This document shows positions 30,615 through 39,936 of a DNA stretch of 64,000 nucleotides, one piece after another (position 1 is the stretch's first letter; every line of letters begins with the position of its first letter). Origin of the DNA: Granulicella arctica (GTDB lineage: Bacteria; Acidobacteriota; Terriglobia; Terriglobales; Acidobacteriaceae); the NCBI RefSeq assembly GCF_025685605.1, contig NZ_JAGTUT010000001.1, positions 248,001 to 312,000 of the forward strand, read 5' to 3'. The position numbers and the translations under genes are program-made. The notes below the pieces were generated by a model that was given only the letters and a program-made list of their open reading frames with translations, made no database searches and had not been told where the DNA came from.

Positions 30615-31064
30615 ATGCCCGAATCCCATTTGACTCAAACTTTGCCCACGCGGGATGAGGCCAAACAAGCCGAGGAAACGAGCCGGGTCCTGTCTTCCCG
30701 ACTCCGCTCGAAGACCCCTCTTCGACTTCGTGTGGTCGGTGCCCCGGAAGACGAGACGGTCGTCATCCCAGCTTCCGCCGCAAAGATGCTTGTCGGAATC
30801 CTGGATGAGATGGGTCGCGGAAACACCGTCACCGTAATTCCCGTCCACGCGGAATTGACGACGCAGGAAGCTGCAGACATGCTGAGCATCTCGCGGCCCT
30901 CTCTCATTCAACTGCTCGACGGAGGAATGATCGAGTACAGGAAGGTTGGCACTCATCGCCGGGTGCGATTTGAGTCCCTGATAGCACACAAGCGGCGAGT
31001 CCACGCGGAGCGCCTCGCGGCCCTCAACGAACTGGCTGCCTATGACCAGGAGATCGGAATCTGA
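30615..31064 (+). CDS. Excisionase-type HTH antitoxin
   Basis: 149 residues. After a charged N-terminus and a short beta segment (LRLRVVGAPEDETVVIPASA), an excisionase/MerR-like helix-turn-helix follows (TTQEAADMLSISRPSLIQLL...YRKVGTHRRVRFESLIAH), then a helical C-terminal tail RLAALNELAAYDQEIGI. This is the pattern of antitoxins paired with VapC50-type PIN toxins: it binds the toxin through the C-terminus and autorepresses its own promoter (family knowledge). Its TGA directly abuts the toxin start. The same tail is found at the end of the broken fic gene. Confidence 0.85.
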   Translation: MPESHLTQTLPTRDEAKQAEETSRVLSSRLRSKTPLRLRVVGAPEDETVVIPASAAKMLVGILDEMGRGNTVTVIPVHAELTTQEAADMLSISRPSLIQLLDGGMIEYRKVGTHRRVRFESLIAHKRRVHAERLAALNELAAYDQEIGI

Positions 31065-31649
31065 TTGGTGGCGACATTCGGGGCCTTCTTCGACGCAAAC
31101 GTGCTCTACCCTTCCGGGCTGCGCAACTTCCTCATGCATCTGGCATTGACGGGTATCTTCCGTGCTCATTGGTCTGCCCAAGTTCACGAGGAATGGATGC
31201 GCAGTCTCCTCAAGAACCGGCCTGACCTTAGCCGCGGCAATCTGGAACGTACCCGGCAGCTCATGGAGCAGGCACTGCCGGACGCGCTGGTGACTGGATA
31301 CGAGCACCTCATCGACTCTATTGAGCTGCCGGATCGCGACGACCGGCACGTTCTAGCCGCAGCTGTTCGCTGCGGTGCCAGTGTGATCGTGACCCTTAAT
31401 CTCGGGGACTTTCCGAGTGAATCCCTCGCCAACTTTAATGTCGAAGCGCAGCATCCCGATGATTTTGTGATAGCCGTGCTGGACGCTTTTCCAGAACTCG
31501 TGCTGGAGGCTGCGAGGAATCATCGCGCCAGTCTCAAGAGTCCTTCAAAGACGCCCGACGAATACCTTGCTGAACTCGACGCGCAGGGCTTGGGAAAGAC
31601 CGTGATCGCACTTCGCGAAATCATTGACGAGCGGACTGCGGTCATTTAA
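31065..31649 (+). CDS. PIN-domain toxin (VapC50-like)
   Basis: 194 residues. The PIN nuclease core has acidic residues at Asp10 (FFDANVLYPSGLRN), in ELPDRDDRHVLAAAV and near TLNLGDFP. A C-terminal extension (~140-194: LEAARNHRASLKSPSKTPDEYLAEL) matches the VapC50-type C-terminal region. It is expected to cleave RNA (tRNA or rRNA) in the cytoplasm when not bound by the upstream antitoxin. Start TTG 31065 or GTG 31068, immediately after the antitoxin stop. The 3' end overlaps the convergent hxlR-type gene by 8 bp. Confidence 0.87.
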   Translation: MVATFGAFFDANVLYPSGLRNFLMHLALTGIFRAHWSAQVHEEWMRSLLKNRPDLSRGNLERTRQLMEQALPDALVTGYEHLIDSIELPDRDDRHVLAAAVRCGASVIVTLNLGDFPSESLANFNVEAQHPDDFVIAVLDAFPELVLEAARNHRASLKSPSKTPDEYLAELDAQGLGKTVIALREIIDERTAVI

Positions 31650-32019
31650 CGCGGCGCAACAGGTCTTCCTCTGGGACACCTCTTGCAGGCTTGGCTGGCG
31701 GCAAAGAGAGCGAATGCCCGAACTCGGCCAAGTGATCCAGCATGGAATGAAGCGCGGGCCGCATCTCGTCTCTAAAGTCATACTCGACATGCGGAACAGA
31801 GCCGCCAAGGTCCCTGCGAATGACAAGTCCGGCCTCTTCAAGCTCTCTTAGGTTCTCTGTCAGCACCTTCTTCGAGGCCTTCGGTAATTCGCGCACAAGT
31901 TGACCGAGTCGAACGGGTCGGGACCGGATGGCACAAAGAATGTGCATCTTCCACTTCCCTTGGACGAGATGAACGGTCTCCGTACACGAGTGACAATATT
32001 CCTCTGCGCTGTGGCCCAT
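31642..32019 (-). CDS. HxlR-family transcriptional regulator
   Basis: 125 residues; winged helix-turn-helix of the HxlR type with the typical opening CHSCTETVHLVQGKWKMHIL, the recognition region KVLTENLRELEEAGLVIRR and the wing VPHVEYDF. Members often respond to reactive electrophiles or oxidants through an N-terminal Cys; Cys9 and Cys12 are present here. No divergent oxidoreductase gene is found in the 630-bp upstream gap, so the target is unknown. Confidence 0.88.
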   Translation of the reverse strand: MGHSAEEYCHSCTETVHLVQGKWKMHILCAIRSRPVRLGQLVRELPKASKKVLTENLRELEEAGLVIRRDLGGSVPHVEYDFRDEMRPALHSMLDHLAEFGHSLSLPPAKPARGVPEEDLLRRVK

Positions 32020-32649
32020 GTTTTACTCCCGCGCCGGCGTCGTCTCAGAAATCCCCTGTATCCGCGCCGTGCCTCTGCACTGTTAGACGCCACTTGGCAC
32101 ACTGAGAGTCAGAGCGTCCGAACCCTTCGGTAATGGATGGGCGTTTCAGTAAGGAAATTGGCTGCCGTCCGTTCAAAAGGCGGCCAGTCCCCGGTGTGTT
32201 CGGCGCGTTGCTGGCGTCGAGTTCTAATGCTCGATCAGAAATTGCCAACTCGGAGGGGATGTTCGATGATGGAGTTGGGACGGTGACGCGCCGTCCTGGG
32301 GTGTGGAAACCCCTAACAGAGTAATCGCGCTTTCAGGAGCGCGAGAGATTCCCTTGCCTTTGCGGTCGGGGAGCCTGCGACGTATGTCCAGGCCCCTAAA
32401 GCTAAAGGTCACAGGAACCGTACTCTGTTCGGTTTTCCAACTCCCCGATCACGGGTTTATAGGGCAGTTTGCGGGGGCGTACCGCAGACGTTTCCCTGAG
32501 TGAGTTGGATGAGTCGCTACTGAGTCGTGACGCTAGACAACCGGAGCTTCCTCGGTCCGTACCGGATCAACGAATCTTTGTTTTTTTGTTGTCGCGATAA
32601 AGACACTCTTCCGATACGCTGATACGCGGACGGCTATGAGGCTTGGAAA
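32020..32649. other. Intergenic region
   Basis: No gene can be supported. A perfect 7-bp hairpin TCGCGCT-TTCAGG-AGCGCGA lies at 32325-32344. Short frames on both strands have no recognisable similarity. Confidence 0.45.
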
Positions 32650-33732
32650 ATGACGGGTGACCACGTCCTGGACTTTCACCAGAACGCTGAAGGAACGCTC
32701 CTGCTCCCCCACCAATGCCGCGTCTCCATTTCCTGCTATGACTCAAAGGAAGTTGAGCACGGAATTGCCTCGTTTATCGAAGAGTCGTTGTACGCCCTTG
32801 CGCTTACCGGGATGGACCTGCGTGCTCTGGATGGTGTGACGGTTGCGCTCGATGCGCGGCAGACCGCATGTCAATTACAGAATCTGCCGGACGGAATCGT
32901 TCCGCTGGAGATGAGCGATCAACCCGAGACGATGGAACTTGCCCGCACCGTAGCTGTGAACCGTGGAGATGAATTTCGGTTCCACATCGTGCTGCGCTCT
33001 GGCTTGGGTTTGATGACGCTGTCCTCGAAGTCCGAAGAGCAGGCATTAGCCTGCGGATGCATCGCCCACGAAGCAGCTCATGTCGAACATGAGGGGCATC
33101 TATACAGGACCTTTCCGGAAATTTACGGGCATACGCTGGAATGTGGCGATCGCTCCCGGCAAACCTTTATCAAGGCGCTCGATGTCTGGAGTGAGTATGC
33201 CGCTTGCCGGTCTTCCGCCCAATATCGAACGGAAGCATTAGAAGACTTTGACAGGGCCTTTTGTCAGTCGCTTGAAGAAAGTCGCAGGGCATCCCAAAGG
33301 TGGATCGAAATTTATCGAGACGGCGGGAAAGCGATCGACGCCTTTCAGGAGATTCAACAAGTTTTTGGAGACGCCTTCATCTGCGCGGGCTACCTCCTCG
33401 GGCACCTTCACGGATTAGAGCTCAATGGAGCAGAACAAGCACCTATGGCTAAGGTGTTGCTTTCGCAGAACCCGCAGGTAGCGGAATTGATGGTGAGATT
33501 GGGACGCGCGCTCCATCAACTCTATCTTTCGGAGTTAGCTTGGCATTCCATCGAAGTCTTTGCGCCAATCTACGATCTTCTATGCGAGATGATGGCGCTA
33601 CATGGAATGGCATTCGCAAGGCATGGCGACGAATGGCGAGTCGTGATGAGCGACGAATCGGTTGGAAGTCCGGCCTTAAGGGATTTTCTCGTGTCCAAGG
33701 CGAAAGGGTCTAAACCCTGCAAAGACTACTGA
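32650..33732 (+). CDS. Uncharacterised protein with HExxH motif, putative zinc metallopeptidase
   Basis: 360 residues, no signal peptide, no recognised family. The notable part is CIAHEAAHVEHEGH: an HExxH motif at 140-144, followed 38 residues later by Glu182 in a helix-like segment (LDVWSEYAACRSS). That spacing fits a gluzincin-type third zinc ligand. The C-terminal half (190-340) looks alpha-helical. A cytosolic zinc-dependent peptidase is a plausible inference, no more. It starts at ATG 32650 and converges on the 69-aa gene of the imu/dnaE2 operon with 4 bp between the stops. Confidence 0.6.
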   Translation: MTGDHVLDFHQNAEGTLLLPHQCRVSISCYDSKEVEHGIASFIEESLYALALTGMDLRALDGVTVALDARQTACQLQNLPDGIVPLEMSDQPETMELARTVAVNRGDEFRFHIVLRSGLGLMTLSSKSEEQALACGCIAHEAAHVEHEGHLYRTFPEIYGHTLECGDRSRQTFIKALDVWSEYAACRSSAQYRTEALEDFDRAFCQSLEESRRASQRWIEIYRDGGKAIDAFQEIQQVFGDAFICAGYLLGHLHGLELNGAEQAPMAKVLLSQNPQVAELMVRLGRALHQLYLSELAWHSIEVFAPIYDLLCEMMALHGMAFARHGDEWRVVMSDESVGSPALRDFLVSKAKGSKPCKDY

Positions 33733-33736
33733 CGAA

Positions 33737-33946
33737 TTATGCCTCGTCTCTTAAGGAACGCTCGATCTCTTCCCACACGATCCGAACGAACTCAACGCTG
33801 TCCCTCACCTGCTCTCGAAGTGGAACGGTGTTTGCACTCAGGTACTTTGCCTGCCGCAGTCGGAACGCGGCTATTCGACAGGCATTCTCCAGCCACCAAT
33901 CTTTCGGCGGCTGGGAGTCACCCGGCGATGTCATGTGTTCGCTCAT
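33737..33946 (-). CDS. Hypothetical 69-aa protein at the end of the imu/dnaE2 operon
   Basis: 69 residues starting at ATG 33946, exactly adjacent to the dnaE2 TAA (no gap), which implies coupled translation. It is helical and acidic or amphipathic (DWWLENACRIAAFRLRQAKY, SVEFVRIVWEEIERSL). I recognise no family. Position suggests it is co-expressed with the mutagenesis polymerase; a role there is inference. Confidence 0.55.
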   Translation of the reverse strand: MSEHMTSPGDSQPPKDWWLENACRIAAFRLRQAKYLSANTVPLREQVRDSVEFVRIVWEEIERSLRDEA

Positions 33947-36900
33947 TTAATGAAAGTCATGCGACTGAGTTGGCGCTGCGGTGACACTCAACGCTTCGAT
34001 ATGTTTGGCTCGGATGTGGATGACCTTATCGACGTTTTGCAGCATGCCTTCGACCAAGAGGAATCGGGCATACGTCACCAGTGAACGCTTCTGCTCGTAT
34101 AGCTCGGGATCGATGATCGCATTCGATATGCCAGTCTCATCCTCGATGGACAGGAAGATGAAGCCGTGGGCTGTGCCAGGGCGCTGTCTGGCAATGACGC
34201 AGCCGGCGATGCGGGCTTTGACTCCGTGGCGAAGCATACGGAGATCCTCGGCGCGGCAAACGTTCATGCTCCGCAGTTGCTCGCGACAATGAGCCATTGG
34301 ATGACGGCCTACCGTGATGCCGGTCCCGGCGTAGTCGGCAACCATGCGCTCCTCGGGATTCATGGCCTGCAATGGCGAAGTCTGGTCCTCGTCCTGATCC
34401 AACGACTCCAAGAGCGGCCCTGCCTGCCGTCCTGCTCTCTGGACTTGCCAAAGCGCATCACGACGATGCGAACCTTCGCCAATCGAGTTCAGCGCACCAA
34501 CTTCGGCGAGTGTGGCAAGGTCAGCGCGGGAGAGCAGAGGCACCCGACGCGCGAGTTCTTCGATAGAAGCGAAGGCTCGTTGCTCCCTTGCAGCCTCAAG
34601 CTCTACGGCGGCGGTCTCTCGAAGGCCACGGGCAAAGCGAAGGCCGAGACGCAGCGAAAGCGAACCGTCTTCTTCGCGCTCTAACGTACATGGCCAACTC
34701 GACCGCATCACGTCGATGGGTCGCACCCGAAGGCCGTGACGCTGCGCGTCTTTGACGAGCACGGCAGCGGAGTAGAAGCCCATAGGCTGGTTATTAAGGA
34801 TCGCGGCGGTGAAGGCCCCGAGGTAGTGAAACTTCAGCCATGCACTCGCATAGGCGATAAGGGCGAAGCTGGCCGCGTGAGACTCCGGGAAGCCATAAAG
34901 CGCGAAAGAGCTGATCGACTGGATGATCTCCTCCTGGGCTGGAAGTCCGACCTGATTCTTATTCATGCCGTCACGGAGCTTGATCTCCAAAGCCCGCATC
35001 TTGTCGGCTGATCGGCGGCTTCCAAGGGCGCGGCGCAACTCCTCGGCCTCGCCTCCAGTAAAGTCCGCGATGGTCATGGCGATACGGAGCAACTGTTCCT
35101 GAAAAAGTGGAACGCCGAGAGTCCGGCGAAGCACCGGCTCTAAAAGCGGATGCGGATAGGTGATCTCCTGCCTTCCCTGACGCCGCTCCATATAGGGGTT
35201 CATCATCTTGCCGACGATGGGGCCTGGGCGGATGATTGCGACCTGCACCACGAGGTCGTAGAACTTGTCAGGATTGTTGCGAGGGAGCGAGGCCATCTGC
35301 GCTCGCGATTCGACTTGAAACAATCCGATGGTGTCGGCCTTACGGAGCGATGCGTACACCTGCCGGTCGTCGTGAGGTATCTGTGCGATGTCTACGGCCT
35401 TGCCGTAGTGCTGCGGAATGAGATTGGTGCAGTCCTTGAGGACTGCCATCATGCCAAGGCCAAGCAGGTCTACCTTGATGAGGCCCATATCGCTGACATC
35501 TTCCTTGTCCCACTGGATGACGTTGCGACCGGGCATACTCGCCGGTTCGATGGGAACAACGGAAGCCAGTTGGCCCTGCGCGATAATCATGCCGCCTGAG
35601 TGTTGCCCCAGATGGCGCGGCAAGTCGAGCATCCGAATCGAAAGCTCTAGATATTTGGCGATGCGAGGATGCGCGAGGTCGAATCCGGCAACGCGGAACT
35701 GCTCCTGCATCGTGTCGGTCGCGCCCTTCCACTCCCACGCACTGACGAGCCGGGTAAGGCGGGTCAGCGTGGCCTCATCGAAGCCCAGCGATTTTCCAAC
35801 CTCGCGAGCCGCCGACTTGCCGCGATAGGTGATGACGTTCGCACACATCGCGGCTCCCAACTGGCCGTACCGGGTATAAACATACTGGATCGCCTTCTCG
35901 CGGTCTTCCCCCGAAGGAAGATCCAAGTCGATGTCTGGCCACTCTCCGCGCACCTCGGACAGGAAACGCTCGAAGAGCAGCTCCATTCCTACCGGATCAA
36001 CTGCGGTGATGCCGAGTGCGTAGCAGACAGCGGAGTTGGCGGCGGAGCCTCGGCCTTGTACAAGGATGCCGTTCTTCCGGCAAAACTCAACGATGTCCCA
36101 CACGATGAGGAAATATCCAGCGAGCCCCAGCTTGGCGATGAGCGCAAGCTCTTTCTCAACCTGCTTCTCTGCGCGCTTGCGAAGGCTGGCGCTGCTCTTT
36201 GCGCCGTAGCGCTTGAGCGCTCCCTCCATCGTCCTCTTGTAGAGGAAGCTATCCATCGTCTCGTCGCCGACTGGGTAGAGCGGGAACTGGTATCCCATGT
36301 CCTTCATCTCGAACTGGAGGCGGGACGACAGCTCGCGTGTCTCGGCGATGGCCTGGGGAATGTCTTTGTAAAGCGCGGCCATTTCCTGCGCTGACCGGAG
36401 ATAACGGTTTGCGTTGTGCTGCAAGAGCAGACCGGCCGCGTCAAGCGATGTGTGATGGCGAATAGTAGTCAACACATCAAGTACCTCTCGCTCTAAAGCG
36501 GTCGCCATGTTGACGCCGTTCGTCGCAAGAATGGGAAGACGAAACTCGTACGAGAGGGAGACTGCGGCTTCGTTGCGGGCTTCCTGTTCGCGGATGCGGT
36601 GGCGTTGGAGTTCGACGTACACGTTGTTCGGGCCGAAGGTCTGAACGAGTGAGCGTAGCAGGCGCCGTCCTTCATCCATGCCACCTCTTTCGAGTGCGGC
36701 GGCAAGCGGTCCTTCATCGCCGCCGGTCAAACAAACCAATCCCTCACACCGCTCCTTGACCTCACGAAGCGTGGCAACGCCCTCCCCCTTCGTCTTCTGC
36801 CTGAGCTTGTACCCGGTGATGAGCTGCGAGAGATTGCGATAGCCTGTCTGCGATTCGCAGAGAAGGCTAAGCCGCACTGGTCTTTGAGGAATCGTATGCG

Positions 36901-37153
36901 GTTGCCACTCTGCCGGTTGCACCTGCAAACCAAGATCGCTAACGGATATCTCAGCTCCGACGTGAGAGCGCAGCCCCAACTTCTTCGCGGTGGTGTAAAG
37001 ACGTGGCGCTCCGTAGAGGCCGTCGCGGTCGAGGATGCCGAGGGCAGGCATTCCAAGATTGGCGGCCTGCTCTACCAAAGCCTCGGGGAGCGAAGCTCCT
37101 TCAAGGAAGGAGAAAGCAGAGCGGGCGTGGAACTCAACATAGTGCTCAGTCAT
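33947..37153 (-). CDS. dnaE2: Error-prone DNA polymerase DnaE2 (ImuC)
   Basis: 1068-residue C-family polymerase of the inducible mutagenesis cassette, performing translesion synthesis with ImuA and ImuB. ATG 37153 was chosen: it opens the PHP domain (MTEHYVEFHARSAFSFLEGA) and overlaps the imuB stop by 8 bp; upstream in-frame codons are inside imuB. The polymerase catalytic Asp pair is in PDIDLDLPSGEDREKA, followed by the finger and helix-hairpin-helix regions and a C-terminal OB fold. The protein is full length. Confidence 0.96.
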   Translation of the reverse strand: MTEHYVEFHARSAFSFLEGASLPEALVEQAANLGMPALGILDRDGLYGAPRLYTTAKKLGLRSHVGAEISVSDLGLQVQPAEWQPHTIPQRPVRLSLLCESQTGYRNLSQLITGYKLRQKTKGEGVATLREVKERCEGLVCLTGGDEGPLAAALERGGMDEGRRLLRSLVQTFGPNNVYVELQRHRIREQEARNEAAVSLSYEFRLPILATNGVNMATALEREVLDVLTTIRHHTSLDAAGLLLQHNANRYLRSAQEMAALYKDIPQAIAETRELSSRLQFEMKDMGYQFPLYPVGDETMDSFLYKRTMEGALKRYGAKSSASLRKRAEKQVEKELALIAKLGLAGYFLIVWDIVEFCRKNGILVQGRGSAANSAVCYALGITAVDPVGMELLFERFLSEVRGEWPDIDLDLPSGEDREKAIQYVYTRYGQLGAAMCANVITYRGKSAAREVGKSLGFDEATLTRLTRLVSAWEWKGATDTMQEQFRVAGFDLAHPRIAKYLELSIRMLDLPRHLGQHSGGMIIAQGQLASVVPIEPASMPGRNVIQWDKEDVSDMGLIKVDLLGLGMMAVLKDCTNLIPQHYGKAVDIAQIPHDDRQVYASLRKADTIGLFQVESRAQMASLPRNNPDKFYDLVVQVAIIRPGPIVGKMMNPYMERRQGRQEITYPHPLLEPVLRRTLGVPLFQEQLLRIAMTIADFTGGEAEELRRALGSRRSADKMRALEIKLRDGMNKNQVGLPAQEEIIQSISSFALYGFPESHAASFALIAYASAWLKFHYLGAFTAAILNNQPMGFYSAAVLVKDAQRHGLRVRPIDVMRSSWPCTLEREEDGSLSLRLGLRFARGLRETAAVELEAAREQRAFASIEELARRVPLLSRADLATLAEVGALNSIGEGSHRRDALWQVQRAGRQAGPLLESLDQDEDQTSPLQAMNPEERMVADYAGTGITVGRHPMAHCREQLRSMNVCRAEDLRMLRHGVKARIAGCVIARQRPGTAHGFIFLSIEDETGISNAIIDPELYEQKRSLVTYARFLLVEGMLQNVDKVIHIRAKHIEALSVTAAPTQSHDFH

Positions 37154-38654
37154 ACACACCTGCGATAGTCCACGCCTTCGGTGCGCGTTCATAACGAAGG
37201 CGGAGGGCGTAGAGGGGCTGCACAACGACGGCATCCCATTCGTCAGCTTCCCATGTTCGACCATCCCACCAATAACCGCTCGACTGCCAAGGGCCTTTAA
37301 CTTCGGCAAGGTCTAGTCGTCCGCCCTGCCAGAAAAGAAGTGACGGCGTTCCGTTCTTCAACGACACCCGGACGGGCTGGGCCGGACGGAACCTGCGAAG
37401 CGCAAGACATGACGGCTTCGACACGGACGCGCCCGGAGTGAGGACACTGGGACGAAACGATGTCATTGTGACTTCATCGTCACGATGACTGTTTCTTAGT
37501 TCCGGTGTGCCTACATTGTGGTCGCCGGCAATCGAGCGGAGTCTTGCGAGGAGGATGTCGAGCTTGTCCGGCTCTGGAAACTGGGCTTGGAAAAGGCCGC
37601 GCTGTGCTGTCTGCGGACGCGCGGCTTCTGCCGTGAGCGTCACGCCAAGGATGGCCGCCGACGGCGGGTGGCTTTGCAAGTCCAGATTGAGCAGCTTGAG
37701 CAACAAGTCGCGGTTCTGCGTAGCGATTGCGGGACGGATGTGCCGCTCGTAGGCTGGGGCTTTCTCCAGTTGCAAGCCAAGGGTCAGACTTCTCAGCGCA
37801 TAGGCACGTTCGATGGCGCGGCGCATGATGCGTTCCAACATCGGCGAGGCGACAAAGAGCAGCGAGTCCAGTAGGACGAGCGGCGTATCGAGTGTCACGG
37901 TCTCGGAGAGAACAAGATCTGCCTCTTCCGGTACAAGCAGATGATCTTCTGTGCCACGAGCGAGACGCTGCAGGCGTCTCGCTTGCTGTCCGATGCGACT
38001 GATGAGCGAAGTCTCGGGGAGTGCCGCAAGCTCTCCAAGCGTCCGCACTCCCCACCTGCCAAACACAGTCAAAGTGGCTTCATCGCAGCGGAGCAATGAG
38101 ATGGGCAGTGGAGCAAGCCTCTTTGCCAGTTCGTTTGTCTGGACGCAAATCACTCCAGTATGCGAACGAGCGAGTAGCAGACTTGCTTCCGCGTTCGAGC
38201 AAGTGGCTACGCTGCAAGGAAAACTTGCCGCATCAAACTCACACTTCAGCTTTCGGGCGTACTGTTCTGCGGTGCCGAACAATGTCTCGGTGCCAGTGCG
38301 ATCTATCAGGAGCGAGACAGATAACGAATGGGCCTGAGCGTAGCTGTTGAGCGGTCCTGACAGAGCTTCAATTCGTGGGGAGAACCGCTCGGCGATCTCC
38401 AACACGTCCTCAAACGATATGGTCTCTTCCGCGATAGAACGATTACGGAAGATTAATGATCCAATGGCCTCGGCCTGAACCTTGCTCATGCCGCGCGAGA
38501 CGCCTTGGTTTCTCGCTGAGCGATTGATGGAGACAACACGCTGGAGTGGCGTCATGCCCTCGGTTACGGCGAGGGCATGGGAGCGGGCGGCGGCATCCGA
38601 TCGCAGCCATGCAACGACAGGAAACTCCGGGATGTGGATCGCGGCATATTCCAT
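37146..38654 (-). CDS. imuB: ImuB, catalytically inactive Y-family polymerase-like adaptor
   Basis: 502 residues with Y-family polymerase architecture, but the catalytic acidic residues are absent (start MEYAAIHIPEFPVVAWLRSD where active Pol IV has D-M-D-A-F-F). A putative beta-clamp-binding motif QRGLF lies near residue 350. ImuB is the hub that binds the clamp, ImuA and DnaE2 (family knowledge). It starts 3 bp after imuA and overlaps dnaE2. Confidence 0.93.
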   Translation of the reverse strand: MEYAAIHIPEFPVVAWLRSDAAARSHALAVTEGMTPLQRVVSINRSARNQGVSRGMSKVQAEAIGSLIFRNRSIAEETISFEDVLEIAERFSPRIEALSGPLNSYAQAHSLSVSLLIDRTGTETLFGTAEQYARKLKCEFDAASFPCSVATCSNAEASLLLARSHTGVICVQTNELAKRLAPLPISLLRCDEATLTVFGRWGVRTLGELAALPETSLISRIGQQARRLQRLARGTEDHLLVPEEADLVLSETVTLDTPLVLLDSLLFVASPMLERIMRRAIERAYALRSLTLGLQLEKAPAYERHIRPAIATQNRDLLLKLLNLDLQSHPPSAAILGVTLTAEAARPQTAQRGLFQAQFPEPDKLDILLARLRSIAGDHNVGTPELRNSHRDDEVTMTSFRPSVLTPGASVSKPSCLALRRFRPAQPVRVSLKNGTPSLLFWQGGRLDLAEVKGPWQSSGYWWDGRTWEADEWDAVVVQPLYALRLRYERAPKAWTIAGVYD

Positions 38655-38657
38655 CGG

Positions 38658-39785
38658 CTATCTCCCCGCCGCGCGCATCCACGGCGCGGTCGAACTCCAC
38701 TCGACCGCTCGGCCCGGTGCTTTTTCACCGTAAGGATTCGCTACACGCTGGCGAATGACTTCCGCTGTGTGGATCATGCTGCTGAGGACATGGGTTGATT
38801 CGTTTGCAGCTATGCGGGGGGAACAGTCGAGCACGCACTTTGCGCTCGATCTGGCACACGGCTCCTGCGTCAGGAGGAGCAGGATGGCATCGCCCTCCTG
38901 CGCGGCGCGGCTGAACCGATACCAGGTCGCTGACGGGATACGAAGTGCTTGCTCTGGGGTGACGGAGACGAGGTCAAGCACTACGACCCGAAAGCCTCCA
39001 GCCTGAAGAATCTGGTCCGCTGTCCGGAGAGCCTTATCCAACTTGCTCCACGGTTTGGTCTCACGTTTCAACCCGCCCTGTACGACTGCGGGTAATTGGG
39101 CGCGTTCGCGGGCATCGTCCGCAGCTCTGCGGTCGATCTGCCGTAAAGGATCAGACGCATCGGCACGGCGGGCGTTGAAATGCTCGAACGCGATTTGCTC
39201 CTCCGAGGCGGCCGCGAGGCTAAGATTTTGGTTTGGAAAGCCCGGGGTTCCTTCCATCTTCTTGAGCCGCGTCTCTGCCTTCTGAATAAGCATCTTCTCT
39301 AATGCCCGATCGATGCCCTTCGTCTCGGTGCGTGGGTGTCGGATACCGTGATGCTGGGTCGATCTATCTCCCACATCATCTCGCTTAGGCATGACGGATT
39401 GGCTGGGTTGGGCAGAGCTTGCTCGCGCCTCCTGCCCGTCCGAAAAGCGCACCCAGAGGAGATTCGTGAGTCGCACTCCGGCGGCGGCGGCGCTTCTCGG
39501 GTCAAGGCTGTCACTCACGTCGATGTAGGCGCAGGCGGAATCGACCGTCGCTTCACTCAGAACAGAAAAAGCAAGCGATGTCCTGCCGGCCGAGGCAGGA
39601 CCGGTAAATTCGCAGATGCCACCGATGGGCAATCCGCCGTCGAGTAGGGCGCTTACAGACTCATTGCTGATAGGGAGAAGCCGGGGAGCTTGCACAGCCT
39701 GAGGCGATAAGGCGGCGGGAATTCGAGACGCAAGGCTGCTCTCGATCTCCTGCCGTAGAGCCGCGCTTCGTGATTGCAGTGCCAT
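38658..39785 (-). CDS. imuA: ImuA, RecA-like mutagenesis protein
   Basis: 375 residues from ATG 39785 (MALQSRSAALRQEIESSLAS); the frame is open further but without support. The RecA/SulA-like core begins at LLDGGLPIGGICEFTGPASAG with a degenerate Walker A (GPASAGRTSLA) and continues with a strand like Walker B (GGFRVVVLDLVSVT) and LLLLTQEPCARSS. It is the first gene of the cassette and supports ImuB/DnaE2-dependent mutagenesis. A ~90-residue central insertion (about 100-190) is low-complexity and specific to this protein. Confidence 0.88.
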   Translation of the reverse strand: MALQSRSAALRQEIESSLASRIPAALSPQAVQAPRLLPISNESVSALLDGGLPIGGICEFTGPASAGRTSLAFSVLSEATVDSACAYIDVSDSLDPRSAAAAGVRLTNLLWVRFSDGQEARASSAQPSQSVMPKRDDVGDRSTQHHGIRHPRTETKGIDRALEKMLIQKAETRLKKMEGTPGFPNQNLSLAAASEEQIAFEHFNARRADASDPLRQIDRRAADDARERAQLPAVVQGGLKRETKPWSKLDKALRTADQILQAGGFRVVVLDLVSVTPEQALRIPSATWYRFSRAAQEGDAILLLLTQEPCARSSAKCVLDCSPRIAANESTHVLSSMIHTAEVIRQRVANPYGEKAPGRAVEWSSTAPWMRAAGR

Positions 39786-39853
39786 TGCGTTTTCGCCTTT
39801 TGTTCTCTTACGAAATCTCAGCATACTCCGCGCTTCCGGGTGGAAGTCAACCT

Positions 39854-39871
39854 TGCACAATCCATAGTGCA
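39854..39871. promoter_or_regulatory. Inverted repeat in the imuA-dinB divergent promoter region
   Basis: TGCAC-AATCCATA-GTGCA, a small dyad in the 151-bp region between two divergent DNA-damage-type genes. The arrangement suggests shared SOS control, but the dyad does not match the LexA boxes of E. coli or Gram-positive bacteria that I know. Confidence 0.25.
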
Positions 39872-39936
39872 GTCATAAGTTTCTCTAGGTTCTTCGCCTT
39901 ATCTTCGCTTACAATTCCGAGAGGAGCGTCTCTAGA

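Noticed and set aside
30495..31349. 284-codon minus-strand frame over the toxin-antitoxin genes
   Set aside because: Shadow of two well-supported genes on the plus strand; no domain recognised.
35669..36394. 241-codon plus-strand frame inside dnaE2
   Set aside because: Antisense shadow of a highly conserved polymerase gene.
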